From an uncultured Sutterella sp. (GTDB lineage: Bacteria; Pseudomonadota; Gammaproteobacteria; Burkholderiales; Burkholderiaceae_F), in NCBI GenBank assembly GCA_900544255.1, contig UQUM01000003.1:44776-108775 (forward strand): a DNA stretch of 64,000 nucleotides. Reading direction: 5' to 3'. A program made the translations under genes and the position numbers. Below the pieces are notes generated by a model. That model made no database searches. It saw nothing but the letters and a program-made list of their open reading frames with translations, and was not told the origin of the DNA. Shown here in pieces: positions 43,754 to 53,119 of this stretch (position 1 is its first letter; each line of letters opens with the position of its first letter).

Positions 43754-45922
43754 ATGATCAGCGCTGACATCACCGTTATCAAGAAGGACGGGTCGGAAGA
43801 ATCGTTCATCCCGCAAAAGATTGAAGTGGCTGTGAATAAGGCGGCCATGCGTTGCGACAAGGTGCTCAGTCAGCGCAACGTGGAAGCGATTATTCGGACG
43901 GTGCTCGCTAAACTCGCCGGGAAACCCGACGTGTCCGTCATTGATCTGCACGACATCGTGATCGAGTCGCTCTCTGCAAACGACTTTAACGACGTGGCCT
44001 CTTCCTACGCCGAATACCGCTACTACAAGACGCAGTACGCAAAGACGTTTGAAAAGCTGCGCGAAGACGCCGACGACGTGCTGCGGTTGGGGGATCGCGA
44101 AAACGCGAATTTTGATAGTTCCTTGGTGTCGACGAAGGGTTCTCTCATTAAGGGCTACCTCACGAAGAATCTTTATAAGCAGTTTTATCTCTCAGCCAAA
44201 GAACGCGAATACATCGACCGCGGCGACATCTACATCCACGACATGCGCGACATGATCCTGGGGTGCATCAACTGTTGCCTCTTTGACATGGGCAACGTCT
44301 TAAAGGACGGCTTTGAGATGAGCAACGTCCAATACACGGAACCGAAGACCGTGTTGTCGGCCCTGCAGGTCGTGGGCGACATCACGCTCGTAGCGACGGC
44401 GCAGCAGTTCGGGGGGTTCACCATTGCCGAAATCGACAAGGTGCTGTTGCCCTACGTGAAAAAGAGCCTTACGGCGGCGCATGAAAAGTACGCCGAACTG
44501 GGGCTTTCCGAAGAAAAATGTGCAGAACAGGCGGAAAAGGACGTCATCCGCGAATTGGAACAGGGGTTCCAGTCGCTGGAATTAAAGCTCAATACGGTGC
44601 CCTGCTCCCGCGGTGACTTTGCCTTTACGACGCTCACTTTCGGTCAGTGGGGAGTCGATTGGTCCGCGGAAGACCGTAAGTGGATGCGTCTGATCGACCA
44701 GACGATTCTCGCGACGCGCCGCAACGGTCACGGCCCGAGCCACCACCCGGTGGTGTTCCCGAAGCTCGTGTATCTCTATGACGAGGCGCAGATCAAGATG
44801 GATCCGGAAAGTGCGGCGCTTTTTGATTCGGCGGTGAAGACGTCCGCCGAATGCATGTACCCGGACTATTTGTCGCTCTCTTCGAAGTTCGGCTCCGTGA
44901 GCCAGCTCTACCAGAAGACGGGCGTCATCACCTCGCCCATGGGGTGCCGTGCGTATCTGACGCCTTGGGCGAACGAAGAGGGTCGGTACATTACGATCGG
45001 CCGCTGCAATATCGGGGCGGTATCGCTTAACGTCCCGCTCATTTTGAGCATCGTGCAGCACCAGGATCCCGAACATTGGCGTGAATCGTTCTGGCCGGAA
45101 TTGGATAAACGCCTCGAAGTCATTCACAACTTCCTCAAACGCCGCTACGACGTAGTGCGTCATCAGAAGTGTTCGAGCAACCCCCTGGCGTTCACGCAGG
45201 GCGGTTTCTACGAAGGCACGAAGGCCCCGGACGACGAAGTGGGGGATTTGGTACGCTACATGACGGCGTCTTTCGGCATTACCGCGTTGGACGAGGCGAC
45301 GTACCTCTGGTCGGGTAAGCGCTTGATCGAAGACCGCTCTTTCTCCGAACAGGTGCTGAAACACCTGAAGGAAAAGATTACGGAATATAAGCACGAAGAC
45401 GGTTACCTCTACGCCATTTACGGTACGCCCGCCGAATCGCTCTGCGCGACGCAGGCCAAGCAGTACGACGAGTGGTGCAGCAAGATCGGCGTGACGAACG
45501 TCTTTAAGACGACGGCGCACTACAGCCCGGATTACTTTACGAATTCCTTCCATGTGAACGTCACGGAAGAAATTACGCCCTTTGAAAAGCAGGATGCGGA
45601 ATTTGACGATTTCCACCTCTGCGAAGGCGGGCACATTCAGTACGTGCGTCTGGATTCGCCCAAAAACGAAGAAGCGCTCTCGGCCGTCATCCGCCGCGGG
45701 ATGGCCTTGGGGTTCTATCAGGGGGTGAATTTCGACAGCGCCTACTGCAATGAATGCGGACGGCACAGCACCAATGTGCTCAATAAGTGCCCGTACTGCG
45801 GCAGTACCAATATTTCCGTGATTTCGCGGGTCTGCGGCTATTTGGGTTACAGCAATGTGAACGGGCACACCCGCATGAATGACGGGAAGATGGCGGAAAT
45901 CCGCAACCGCGTGAGTATGTAA
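43754..45922 (+). CDS. nrdD: Anaerobic ribonucleoside-triphosphate reductase
   Basis: Class III reductase that makes dNTPs without oxygen through a glycyl radical. The 722 residues start with an ATP-cone domain (ITVIKKDGSEESFIPQKIE, residues about 5-90), then the barrel with catalytic cysteines (around GCINCC and PCSRGDF), a zinc site near the end (CNECG and CPYCG) and the glycyl radical motif RVCGYLGY. ATG 43754 fits the domain start; the ATG 12 codons earlier lies in the hairpin leader. It is followed by nrdG 14 bases later. Confidence 0.97.
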   Translation: MISADITVIKKDGSEESFIPQKIEVAVNKAAMRCDKVLSQRNVEAIIRTVLAKLAGKPDVSVIDLHDIVIESLSANDFNDVASSYAEYRYYKTQYAKTFEKLREDADDVLRLGDRENANFDSSLVSTKGSLIKGYLTKNLYKQFYLSAKEREYIDRGDIYIHDMRDMILGCINCCLFDMGNVLKDGFEMSNVQYTEPKTVLSALQVVGDITLVATAQQFGGFTIAEIDKVLLPYVKKSLTAAHEKYAELGLSEEKCAEQAEKDVIRELEQGFQSLELKLNTVPCSRGDFAFTTLTFGQWGVDWSAEDRKWMRLIDQTILATRRNGHGPSHHPVVFPKLVYLYDEAQIKMDPESAALFDSAVKTSAECMYPDYLSLSSKFGSVSQLYQKTGVITSPMGCRAYLTPWANEEGRYITIGRCNIGAVSLNVPLILSIVQHQDPEHWRESFWPELDKRLEVIHNFLKRRYDVVRHQKCSSNPLAFTQGGFYEGTKAPDDEVGDLVRYMTASFGITALDEATYLWSGKRLIEDRSFSEQVLKHLKEKITEYKHEDGYLYAIYGTPAESLCATQAKQYDEWCSKIGVTNVFKTTAHYSPDYFTNSFHVNVTEEITPFEKQDAEFDDFHLCEGGHIQYVRLDSPKNEEALSAVIRRGMALGFYQGVNFDSAYCNECGRHSTNVLNKCPYCGSTNISVISRVCGYLGYSNVNGHTRMNDGKMAEIRNRVSM

Positions 45923-45936
45923 GTTTTATTCGAAAA

Positions 45937-46431
45937 ATGAATTACATCGGTTTTTCGAAGTACGACACCGCCAACGGCCCCGGCGTCCGGGTGTCGCTCT
46001 TTGTGTCGGGCTGCACCGTGCACTGCAAGGGGTGCTTTAATCAGGAAAGCTGGGATTTTGCGGCCGGAAAGCCCTTTACGGACGAAACGACGGCGGCGAT
46101 TCTCGAGGCGCTCGACAATCCCTACGTGGCGGGGTTTTCGCTCTTGGGGGGCGACCCCTTTGAGCCTGAGCACGAGGCGACGCTTGTGAAGCTCTTGGCT
46201 GCCGTCAAGACCCGGTTCCCCGAGAAAACGATCTGGGCGTGGACGGGACGCGTATTCGACAAAGTGAAGGCGTCGCCCTTGTTGGGTTACATCGATGTGC
46301 TGGTGGACGGGCCCTTCGTTGAAAAGAAAAAGGTGACCGAGCAGGGTTTGTGGTACGGAAGCACCAATCAGCGGGTACTTAAGATCGTACCGGACGCCGC
46401 GGGGTGCCGCGCGGAACCGACGGCCGCATAG
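45937..46431 (+). CDS. nrdG: Anaerobic ribonucleotide reductase activating protein
   Basis: Radical SAM activase that places the glycyl radical on NrdD. The 164 residues carry SGCTVHCKGCFN, the CxxxCxxC that holds the 4Fe-4S cluster, near residue 26, and the GGDPFEPE motif for SAM. It is close behind nrdD, the usual pair. The last 15 residues are variable. A terminator follows at once. Confidence 0.95.
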   Translation: MNYIGFSKYDTANGPGVRVSLFVSGCTVHCKGCFNQESWDFAAGKPFTDETTAAILEALDNPYVAGFSLLGGDPFEPEHEATLVKLLAAVKTRFPEKTIWAWTGRVFDKVKASPLLGYIDVLVDGPFVEKKKVTEQGLWYGSTNQRVLKIVPDAAGCRAEPTAA

Positions 46432-46438
46432 AAAAAAG

Positions 46439-46471
46439 GAGGAAGCCTCAAAAAAGCTTCCTCTTTTTTTT
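46439..46471 (+). terminator. Terminator after nrdG
   Basis: GAGGAAGC and GCTTCCTC pair around a 9-base loop with a run of T after it. Confidence 0.9.
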
Positions 46472-46543
46472 ACAATGCGGACTTTCACAAAACACAGCAA
46501 ACGGTCGGTTGAAAGCATCGGCCGCAAACAGCGTTAGAACCCC

Positions 46544-47287
46544 ATGCATATTCTCATCTGCAACGACGACGGTTATTCGGCTCAAGGCATCAAGGCACTC
46601 ACGTCGGTGATGGAGCGCTTCGGGCGCGTCACGATGGTCGCCCCGGAATACAACCACAGCGGGGCGAGCAATTCGCTCACGCTCAATCAGCCTCTTACGG
46701 TTACGGAAATTGACGAAAGAACCTTTGCGGTTTCAGGCACCCCTTCGGACTGCATTCATGTTGCGATGACGGGGCTCCTCAGTGAGAAACCGGATCTCAT
46801 CGTTTCCGGCATCAACGGCGGGGCCAATATGGGGGACGACACGCTTTACTCGGGGACGGTCGCCGCAGCGATGGAAGGCTACATTTTCGGGGTGGATTCG
46901 ATTGCCTTCAGTCAGATTGAACGCGGATGGAAGGAACTCCCCGCGGCGGCGGAAGCGGCTTCGACGGTGGTGGAACGGTTCTTAAAGAATAAGAACTCGG
47001 AAAAACCGGTGCTTCTCAATGTTAATATTCCCTGTTTGCCGTCGTCTGATTTGAAAGGCATTGCGGCAACGCGTCTGGGACGTCGGTTTTCGGCCGATCC
47101 GCTCGTGAAGACGGTGAATCCCCGCGGCATGACCGTGTATTGGCTGGGGAAGGCCGGGCGGCCCGCCGACGCGGCGGAAGGAACGGATTTTTGGGCGGTA
47201 GCGCACGGCTTTGTGTCGGTGACGCCGCTCGCGATTGATCTCACGTCGCACGAAGAAGTGGCTTCGGCGGCGCAGTGGATGGCTTAG
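46544..47287 (+). CDS. surE: 5'-nucleotidase SurE
   Basis: Metal-dependent nucleoside monophosphate and polyphosphate phosphatase of stationary phase. The 247-residue protein starts MHILICNDDGYSAQGI with the metal-binding NDDG, then APEYNHSGASNSLTL, VSGTPSDCIHVA and GINGGANMGDDTLYSGTVAA. Full length. It is followed 16 bases later by nlpD, the well-known surE-nlpD order. Confidence 0.96.
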   Translation: MHILICNDDGYSAQGIKALTSVMERFGRVTMVAPEYNHSGASNSLTLNQPLTVTEIDERTFAVSGTPSDCIHVAMTGLLSEKPDLIVSGINGGANMGDDTLYSGTVAAAMEGYIFGVDSIAFSQIERGWKELPAAAEAASTVVERFLKNKNSEKPVLLNVNIPCLPSSDLKGIAATRLGRRFSADPLVKTVNPRGMTVYWLGKAGRPADAAEGTDFWAVAHGFVSVTPLAIDLTSHEEVASAAQWMA

Positions 47288-47303
47288 TGAAAGGGGTTTG
47301 GGA

Positions 47304-48239
47304 ATGAAACTGAAACTCACGTTGGCGGCGGTGGCTGCCGCAGCGCTCGCCGGTTGCTCGACCGTGAATACGATGGCGCCGATCGAAGATCACGCCGAGG
47401 TGTTGGAACCCGCGGCGAAAACCGTCCCCGTGGAAGAAGGTACGTCGAAGACGATCCCCGCATCGCCCTACCTGACCGGTGAGACGCTCACCGACAGCGG
47501 CCGCACGCATACCGTGGTCGCGGGTGACACGCTTTACAACATTGGGGTGCGTTACGGCGTCAATCCCCGGGAACTCGCGGCCCTAAACGGCATTACGGAT
47601 CCGACGGCGATCCCGTTGGGGTTCGTGATGAAACTGCCGGAAACCGCGGTGAAGGCGGAAGAAACCCCCGCGACTCAAGCGCCGGATCAGGCGGTGACGG
47701 GGGAAGTGATTGCGGTCGGCGTGGAAGAGACGCCCGCCGAAGTTAAACCCGTGACGATTGAAGTCGCTAAGCGCTTGGAAACCCCGGACGAAGCCGCGCA
47801 GCGCGAATTGGCGCAGCAGGAAAAAATCCGCGCGGCGGCCGCCAAGGGCGTGATGACGCTCCCCTGGCCGGCGACGGGCACGGTGATTGCGGACTTTAAT
47901 GCTACGAATCATGCCGGCATCGACATTGCAGGGAACCTGGGGGATCCCATTAAGGTGGTTTTGGACGGTACCGTGCACTATGTGGGTAACGGTGCCGCGA
48001 AGGGCTACGGCAACTTCGTCATCGTAAAGCACAATGTGCGCCTGCCGGGGGCCGGCACGACGCCCTTGGTGACGGTGTATGGGAACGCAAGCCAGATTCT
48101 TGTCAAAATGGGCGAAAGCGTTCGTCAGGGGCAGACGATTGCCCTCATGGGAAATTCCGATGCGGATCGCGTGAAACTGCGCTTTGAAATGCGTCAGGGC
48201 GCTCCTGTGGATCCGGCTAAGTACCTTGAAGCGAAATGA
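47304..48239 (+). CDS. nlpD: LysM/M23 lipoprotein, NlpD-type amidase activator
   Basis: Cell-division lipoprotein that activates cell wall amidases. The 311-residue precursor has a signal peptide and lipobox LAGC near residue 16, a LysM domain (HTVVAGDTLYNIGVRYGV, about residues 76-120), a charged linker, and a C-terminal M23 fold. The first zinc His is kept (HAGIDIAG) but the usual HxH is lost: YGNAS stands where YAHN occurs, and RLRFEMR-type LRFEM has R for H. A catalytically dead regulator is therefore expected. ATG 47304 yields the signal peptide; earlier starts do not. Confidence 0.9.
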   Translation: MKLKLTLAAVAAAALAGCSTVNTMAPIEDHAEVLEPAAKTVPVEEGTSKTIPASPYLTGETLTDSGRTHTVVAGDTLYNIGVRYGVNPRELAALNGITDPTAIPLGFVMKLPETAVKAEETPATQAPDQAVTGEVIAVGVEETPAEVKPVTIEVAKRLETPDEAAQRELAQQEKIRAAAAKGVMTLPWPATGTVIADFNATNHAGIDIAGNLGDPIKVVLDGTVHYVGNGAAKGYGNFVIVKHNVRLPGAGTTPLVTVYGNASQILVKMGESVRQGQTIALMGNSDADRVKLRFEMRQGAPVDPAKYLEAK

Positions 48240-48496
48240 GCGGCATGAGAAAAATGGCAGCCGCGTCTGCCGTCGTTGCCGCTTCGGCGGCCCTTTTGTC
48301 CGGGTGCCAAACGACGGACGCGGAGGACATGCCTGAAATCGGTACACCCAACCCCGCGAGCGTCTGGTGCATGGAAAAAGGCGGACGGCTTGAAATCGTG
48401 AAGGACAAGGACGGCAACGAATCCGGTCTCTGTGTGCTGCCGTCGGGTGAACGCGTGGACGAATGGACGCTTTTCCGGCGGGATCACAAAAATTAA
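48236..48496 (+). CDS. Small lipoprotein, DUF333 family
   Basis: An 86-residue putative lipoprotein. After the signal sequence, a lipobox LSGC is followed by a linker and PNPASVWCMEKGGRLEIVKD, then KDGNESGLCVLPSGERVDEW, the DUF333 core with two cysteines that probably pair. Its ATG overlaps the nlpD stop (ATGA), so it is translationally coupled. Function unknown; an in-frame ATG three codons later may be the true start. Confidence 0.83.
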   Translation: MSGMRKMAAASAVVAASAALLSGCQTTDAEDMPEIGTPNPASVWCMEKGGRLEIVKDKDGNESGLCVLPSGERVDEWTLFRRDHKN

Positions 48497-48501
48497 CTGA
48501 C

Positions 48502-48533
48502 CCTGTGCGGCAGGCGGCCGCACGGTTTTTTTT
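48502..48533 (+). terminator. Terminator after the nlpD-DUF333 pair
   Basis: CTGTGCGG and CCGCACGG pair around a 7-base loop, with eight T after it. Confidence 0.87.
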
Positions 48534-48611
48534 AACCTAACGGAGCCCCGGCAGCAACCGACGGCTCTTTTCCTTTTTTCGGACTGTCAGACTTCCGACA
48601 GTGAAAAAAAC

Positions 48612-50072
48612 ATGGCTCGTAAAGAAAAAAAACAGCACCCCGTTTATACGATTGACATTGAGCGCTTGGATGACGAAGGCCGAGGCGTGGGACACCACGA
48701 CGGCAAGGTGGTTTTCGTGGAAGGCGCTCTGCCCGGCGAAAACGTTTCCTACGAATGCTTCCGCAACAAGCCCAAATTCGAAATCGGTCGCGTGACGCAG
48801 ATACATAAGGAATCGTCGCTGCGCGTGGTGCCCGAGTGCCCCAACTTCGGCATCGGGCCTGGGAGCTGCGGCGGCTGCGCCATGCAGCACCTGGATGCGA
48901 CAGCGCAGGTTGCCTTTAAGCAGCAGGTGTTGGAAGACGCTCTCTGGCACATCGGCAAATTGAAGGCCGAAAGTCTCCTGGCGCCTATTTACGGCCCCTT
49001 CTGGCACTACCGCCACCGTGCGCGCCTCACGGTGCGCAATGTCGAGAAGAAGGGCGGTGTTCTCGTGGGATTCCATGAAAAAAGCTCGAGTTATGTGGCC
49101 GACATGAAGCAATGCCGGATACTTCCCAAAAAGATTTCCGACATGCTGGTGCCGATGCGGGAATTCGTGGCGACTCTCGACATGAAGGATCGGATGCCGC
49201 AGATTGAAATCGCGGTGGCGGGAAACGGCCACACGGCGATGGTGTTCCGCAACCTCGACCCCGTGACGGACGCCGACATGAAGCGTCTCGAAGAATTTGC
49301 GAAAACGTGGAATGTGGCGGTGTGGTTGCAGCCCAAGGGCCCCGAAAGCGCCTATCCGATGAATCCGGCGGACATCGATAAGCTCACGCTGCACCATTCG
49401 GAATTCAACACGGACATCGTCTTTAAGCCCACGGACTTCACGCAGGTGAACCACGCCTTAAACGAAACGATGGTGTCGCGGGCCGTGCGTTTGTTGGACG
49501 TAAAGCCCGAACACAAGGTGGCGGACTTCTTCTGCGGGTTGGGGAACTTCACGCTTCCCTTGGCGCGGTGCGCCGCGAAGGTGACGGGCCTCGAAGGAAG
49601 CGAAGGCATGGTGGAACGTGCCCGCGCCGGAGCGGCTGCGAACGGCCTTGCGGACAAAACGAACTTCATCGCCCGCAATCTCTTCACGTGGAGTGAAGAC
49701 GATTGGAACGAACTTTGGGATACGGCGGGCGGCATCGACCGCGTGTTGATCGATCCGCCGCGCGAAGGCGCGCAGGCGCTCTGCCAGGTGTTGGCGGCAA
49801 CGGACAAGCGTCCGGCCCGCGTCGTTTACGTGTCCTGTAACCCCGCAACGCTCGCGCGCGACTGTGCGATCCTGCACCACGAGGGCGGTTGGCACATCCG
49901 GGCCGCGGGCGTGATGAACATGTTCCCGCACACCGGCCACGTCGAAAGCATGGCGGTGCTCGAACCGGGGCCGAAGCCTGAAAAGAAGCCGGAAGCCGCC
50001 GCGGAAGAAAAGGCGCAGGACGCGGAGAATCCGGCCTGCAATCAGGCGGGAGACGACGGAACGTCGTGCTAA
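48612..50072 (+). CDS. rlmD: 23S rRNA (uracil(1939)-C(5))-methyltransferase
   Basis: SAM-dependent m5U1939 methyltransferase with a 4Fe-4S cluster. The 486 residues have an N-terminal TRAM domain (GRGVGHHDGKVVFVEGALPG), cluster cysteines (ECPNFGIGPGSCGGCAMQH), the SAM loop DFFCGLGNFTLPLA near residue 300, and the catalytic VYVSCNPATLARD near 400. The last 35 residues are a Lys/Glu/Ala-rich tail ending in Cys and not conserved. It begins a long run of plus-strand genes. Confidence 0.93.
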   Translation: MARKEKKQHPVYTIDIERLDDEGRGVGHHDGKVVFVEGALPGENVSYECFRNKPKFEIGRVTQIHKESSLRVVPECPNFGIGPGSCGGCAMQHLDATAQVAFKQQVLEDALWHIGKLKAESLLAPIYGPFWHYRHRARLTVRNVEKKGGVLVGFHEKSSSYVADMKQCRILPKKISDMLVPMREFVATLDMKDRMPQIEIAVAGNGHTAMVFRNLDPVTDADMKRLEEFAKTWNVAVWLQPKGPESAYPMNPADIDKLTLHHSEFNTDIVFKPTDFTQVNHALNETMVSRAVRLLDVKPEHKVADFFCGLGNFTLPLARCAAKVTGLEGSEGMVERARAGAAANGLADKTNFIARNLFTWSEDDWNELWDTAGGIDRVLIDPPREGAQALCQVLAATDKRPARVVYVSCNPATLARDCAILHHEGGWHIRAAGVMNMFPHTGHVESMAVLEPGPKPEKKPEAAAEEKAQDAENPACNQAGDDGTSC

Positions 50073-50232
50073 AATCCGGCGCCTTCCGAGGAAAATCGCT
50101 CCGGCGACAAGCTCGGCAGAGTTGTGAATAGGATGTCGCTCGGCGGCTGTTGAAAAGAAAACAGTCGCCCTGCGACCTTTTGTGTTGTCTGCTTTTCTTG
50201 AGCAGATTCTTTTGATTTTTATAGAGAAGAAA

Positions 50233-50658
50233 ATGGCTCTTCAGCGTACTCTCTCCATCATCAAGCCCGATGCCGTTGCCAAGAACGTGATCGGTCAGAT
50301 CTACACCCGTTTCGAAAACGCGGGCCTTCGTATCGTTGCCGCTCAGATGCGTCAGCTCTCCCGCGCCGAAGCCGAAGGCTTCTACGCCGTGCACCGCGAA
50401 CGTCCCTTCTTCAAGGCGCTCGTGGACTTCATGGTTTCCGGCCCCGTGATGATTCAGGTCCTCGAAGGTGAAGACGCCATCGCCAAGAACCGTCAGCTGA
50501 TGGGCGCCACGGATCCGAAGAAGGCCGAAAAGGGCACGATCCGCGCTGACTTCGCCGAAAGCATCGACGCCAACGCCGTTCACGGTTCCGACGCTCCGGA
50601 AACGGCTGCGGTTGAAATCGCCTACTTCTTCCCGACGCTCGCGATCTGCAAGCGCTAA
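50233..50658 (+). CDS. ndk: Nucleoside diphosphate kinase
   Basis: Equilibrates NTP and NDP pools. The 141-residue protein has TLSIIKPDAVAKNVIG at the start, the phosphate loop FYAVHRERPFFKAL and the phospho-histidine motif NAVHGSDAPETA. ATG at 50233 is chosen because it gives the family N-terminus; 17 codons upstream are open but nonconserved. The 160-base gap before it has no gene and should carry its promoter. It starts the rlmN-ispG-hisS series. Confidence 0.96.
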   Translation: MALQRTLSIIKPDAVAKNVIGQIYTRFENAGLRIVAAQMRQLSRAEAEGFYAVHRERPFFKALVDFMVSGPVMIQVLEGEDAIAKNRQLMGATDPKKAEKGTIRADFAESIDANAVHGSDAPETAAVEIAYFFPTLAICKR

Positions 50659-50683
50659 TCGGACGAAATAAACTGGATCGGTC

Positions 50684-51844
50684 ATGACGGAAATTGTGGA
50701 AACGGCAGCGGCGGAAAAGCCCCGCGTGAATCTGCTTGATTTTGATGCGGAGGCCGTGAAGGCCTGGTGCGCCGAAATCGGGGAAAAGCCATTTCGGGCG
50801 ACTCAGCTGACGCGTTGGATTCACCGGTACTGCTGCGACGACTTTGACGACATGACCAATCTGGCGAAGGTGTTCCGGGCCAAGTTGAAAGACTTGGCCT
50901 ACATCAAAGCGCCGGCTGTGGTTGCCGAGCATAAGAGTGCCGACGGCACCCGCAAGTGGCTCTTTGATGTGGGTAACGGCAACGCCGTGGAAGCGGTGTT
51001 CATCCCGGAAGACGATCGTGGAACGCTCTGCATTTCGACGCAGGCGGGGTGCGCCATGGGGTGCCTCTTCTGTTCCACCGGTAAGCAGGGTTTCAACCGA
51101 AATCTCACTACTGCGGAAATTGTGGGTCAGCTTTGGACGGCGGAAAAAACGCTGCGGGCCGAAGCCGGAATCACCGATCCCAATGACCGCATCATCAGCA
51201 ACGTGGTGCTGATGGGGATGGGCGAACCCCTGCAGAACCTCGATAACGTCATTCCGGCTCTGCGGATTTTCTTGGACGACAACGGGTACGGACTCTCTCG
51301 GCGCCGCGTGACGGTTTCAACTTCCGGGCTCGTGCGTCAGATGGACAAACTGGGCGCGGCGGTTCCCGTGGCGCTCGCCGTGAGTCTGCACGCCGGAAAC
51401 GACGAACTCCGTGACAAACTGATGCCCGTCAACAAAAAGCATCCGTTGGCGGATCTGTTGGCGGCCTGTAAGCGTTACCTCAAGGTGGCGCCCCGCGACT
51501 TCATCACGTTTGAATACATCATGTTGGGGGGGATCAACGACGCCCCTGAACAGGCGCGGGAATTGGTACGCCTGGTGCGTGACGTTCCTTGTAAATTTAA
51601 TCTTATTCCCTTTAACCCGTTCCCGAATTCGGATTTGAAGAAGCCGGATCGCGCCCGGGTGTTGGAATTCTGTTCGATCTTAAACGGCGCGGGCATCGTC
51701 ACCACCGTGCGCAAGACGCGGGGGGACGATATCGCCGCCGCCTGCGGACAGCTCGCGGGCGAAGTAAAGGATAAGACGCGCCGCGCTATCCGTTTGGCGC
51801 AGCAGAAAGATGAGGCCCGCGACCTTTTGGCGAAGTCTCGGTAA
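50684..51844 (+). CDS. rlmN: Dual-specificity RNA methyltransferase RlmN
   Basis: Radical SAM enzyme making m2A2503 in 23S rRNA and m2A37 in some tRNAs. The 386-residue protein carries CAMGCLFCSTG (CxxxCxxC), the RRVTVSTSGL region, SLHAGNDELRDKLMP and the C-terminal catalytic Cys in AAACGQL near residue 350. Full length, start preceded by GGTC without a strong SD. In the usual place between ndk and ispG. Confidence 0.96.
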   Translation: MTEIVETAAAEKPRVNLLDFDAEAVKAWCAEIGEKPFRATQLTRWIHRYCCDDFDDMTNLAKVFRAKLKDLAYIKAPAVVAEHKSADGTRKWLFDVGNGNAVEAVFIPEDDRGTLCISTQAGCAMGCLFCSTGKQGFNRNLTTAEIVGQLWTAEKTLRAEAGITDPNDRIISNVVLMGMGEPLQNLDNVIPALRIFLDDNGYGLSRRRVTVSTSGLVRQMDKLGAAVPVALAVSLHAGNDELRDKLMPVNKKHPLADLLAACKRYLKVAPRDFITFEYIMLGGINDAPEQARELVRLVRDVPCKFNLIPFNPFPNSDLKKPDRARVLEFCSILNGAGIVTTVRKTRGDDIAAACGQLAGEVKDKTRRAIRLAQQKDEARDLLAKSR

Positions 51845-51856
51845 GGAAAAAACGCG

Positions 51857-53101
51857 ATGACGTCGGTTTATGAAGAACGCCGCCCGACCGCCCCCGTGCG
51901 GATTGCGAACGGCTGTTGTGAAGTGTGGGTGGGCGGCAACCACCCCGTCGTCGTGCAGTCCATGACGAACACCGCCACGGAAGACGTCGAAGCGACGGTG
52001 CGGCAGGTGACGGAATTGGCAGCTGCGGGCAGTGAACTCGTGCGCCTCACGGTCAACACGCCGGCGGCGGCAAAAGCCGTTGCGCAGATTCGTGAAAAAC
52101 TTGACGCCGCCGGGTGCCGCGTACCGTTGGTGGGGGACTTTCACTACAACGGGCATAAGCTCCTTGCTGACTATTCGGACTGCGCTCAGGCACTTTCCAA
52201 ATACCGCATCAACCCCGGCAACGTCGGTAAGGGCGCCGGCCACGACGCCAACTTTGCGGCGATGGTAAATTTGGCCATTCAGCACAAAAAGCCCGTGCGC
52301 ATCGGTGTGAACGGCGGCAGCGTCGACAAAGAACTTTTGGGACGCATGATGGATGCGAACCGCACGTCCGAACACCCTAAAACGCCGCAGGACGTCCTTT
52401 TGGACGCCATCGTAGAAAGCGCCGTTCAGTCGGCGCTCGCTGCGGAAAAGTTGGGGTTGCCTCACGACGCCATAGTGCTTTCTGCGAAGGTGAGCGACGT
52501 GCGTGATCTCATCCGCGTTTATCGGGATCTCGCCCGGCGCGGTACGTGGGCGCTGCATCTGGGTCTTACCGAAGCCGGCATCGGCACCAAGGGAATCGTC
52601 GCGAGTTCGGCGGCACTTGGGGTTTTGCTCTCCGAAGGCATCGGCGACACCATCCGCATTTCGGTGACGCCCGCTCCCGGTAAACCCCGCACGGGCGAGG
52701 TCGTCGTTGCGCAGGAACTCCTGCAGACGATGGGGTTGAGAGCATTTACGCCCACGGTGACGTCTTGCCCCGGGTGCGGACGCACCTCGAGCGACCTCTT
52801 TCAGCACCTTGCGCAGGAAACGCAGGACTTTCTGCGGGCCCGCTCAGCCGAGTGGCGCCGCACGTGTCCGGGCTGCGAATCGATGAAGGTCGCCGTGATG
52901 GGGTGTATTGTGAACGGCCCCGGCGAATCAGCGGAAGCCGACATCGGCATCAGTCTCCCCGGGCGCGGAGAGTCGCCCGTGGCGCAGGTCTTTGTGGACG
53001 GCGAAAAGCAGTCGGGCCTTAAGGGCGAGACGATGAGCCGCGATTTTCAGAATTTGATCGAGGACTACGTGCAGAAGCGCTGGTCCCGTAAAACCGCTTA
53101 A
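51857..53101 (+). CDS. ispG: 4-hydroxy-3-methylbut-2-enyl diphosphate synthase
   Basis: Penultimate step of the non-mevalonate isoprenoid pathway, an iron-sulfur enzyme. The 414 residues include VVVQSMTNTATEDVEATVRQ, RINPGNVG, the large central loop and the cluster cysteines SCPGCGRTSSDLF and CIVNGPGE near the end. Directly after rlmN by 12 bases. The presence of the enzyme indicates the DOXP route. Confidence 0.96.
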   Translation: MTSVYEERRPTAPVRIANGCCEVWVGGNHPVVVQSMTNTATEDVEATVRQVTELAAAGSELVRLTVNTPAAAKAVAQIREKLDAAGCRVPLVGDFHYNGHKLLADYSDCAQALSKYRINPGNVGKGAGHDANFAAMVNLAIQHKKPVRIGVNGGSVDKELLGRMMDANRTSEHPKTPQDVLLDAIVESAVQSALAAEKLGLPHDAIVLSAKVSDVRDLIRVYRDLARRGTWALHLGLTEAGIGTKGIVASSAALGVLLSEGIGDTIRISVTPAPGKPRTGEVVVAQELLQTMGLRAFTPTVTSCPGCGRTSSDLFQHLAQETQDFLRARSAEWRRTCPGCESMKVAVMGCIVNGPGESAEADIGISLPGRGESPVAQVFVDGEKQSGLKGETMSRDFQNLIEDYVQKRWSRKTA

Positions 53102-53119
53102 TCAACTGAGTACGAAACC

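Noticed and set aside
44582..45868. 428-codon open frame opposite nrdD
   Set aside because: Antisense shadow; nrdD has all catalytic motifs.
48497..48611. Small RNA gene between the DUF333 gene and rlmD
   Set aside because: The only structure is an ordinary terminator.
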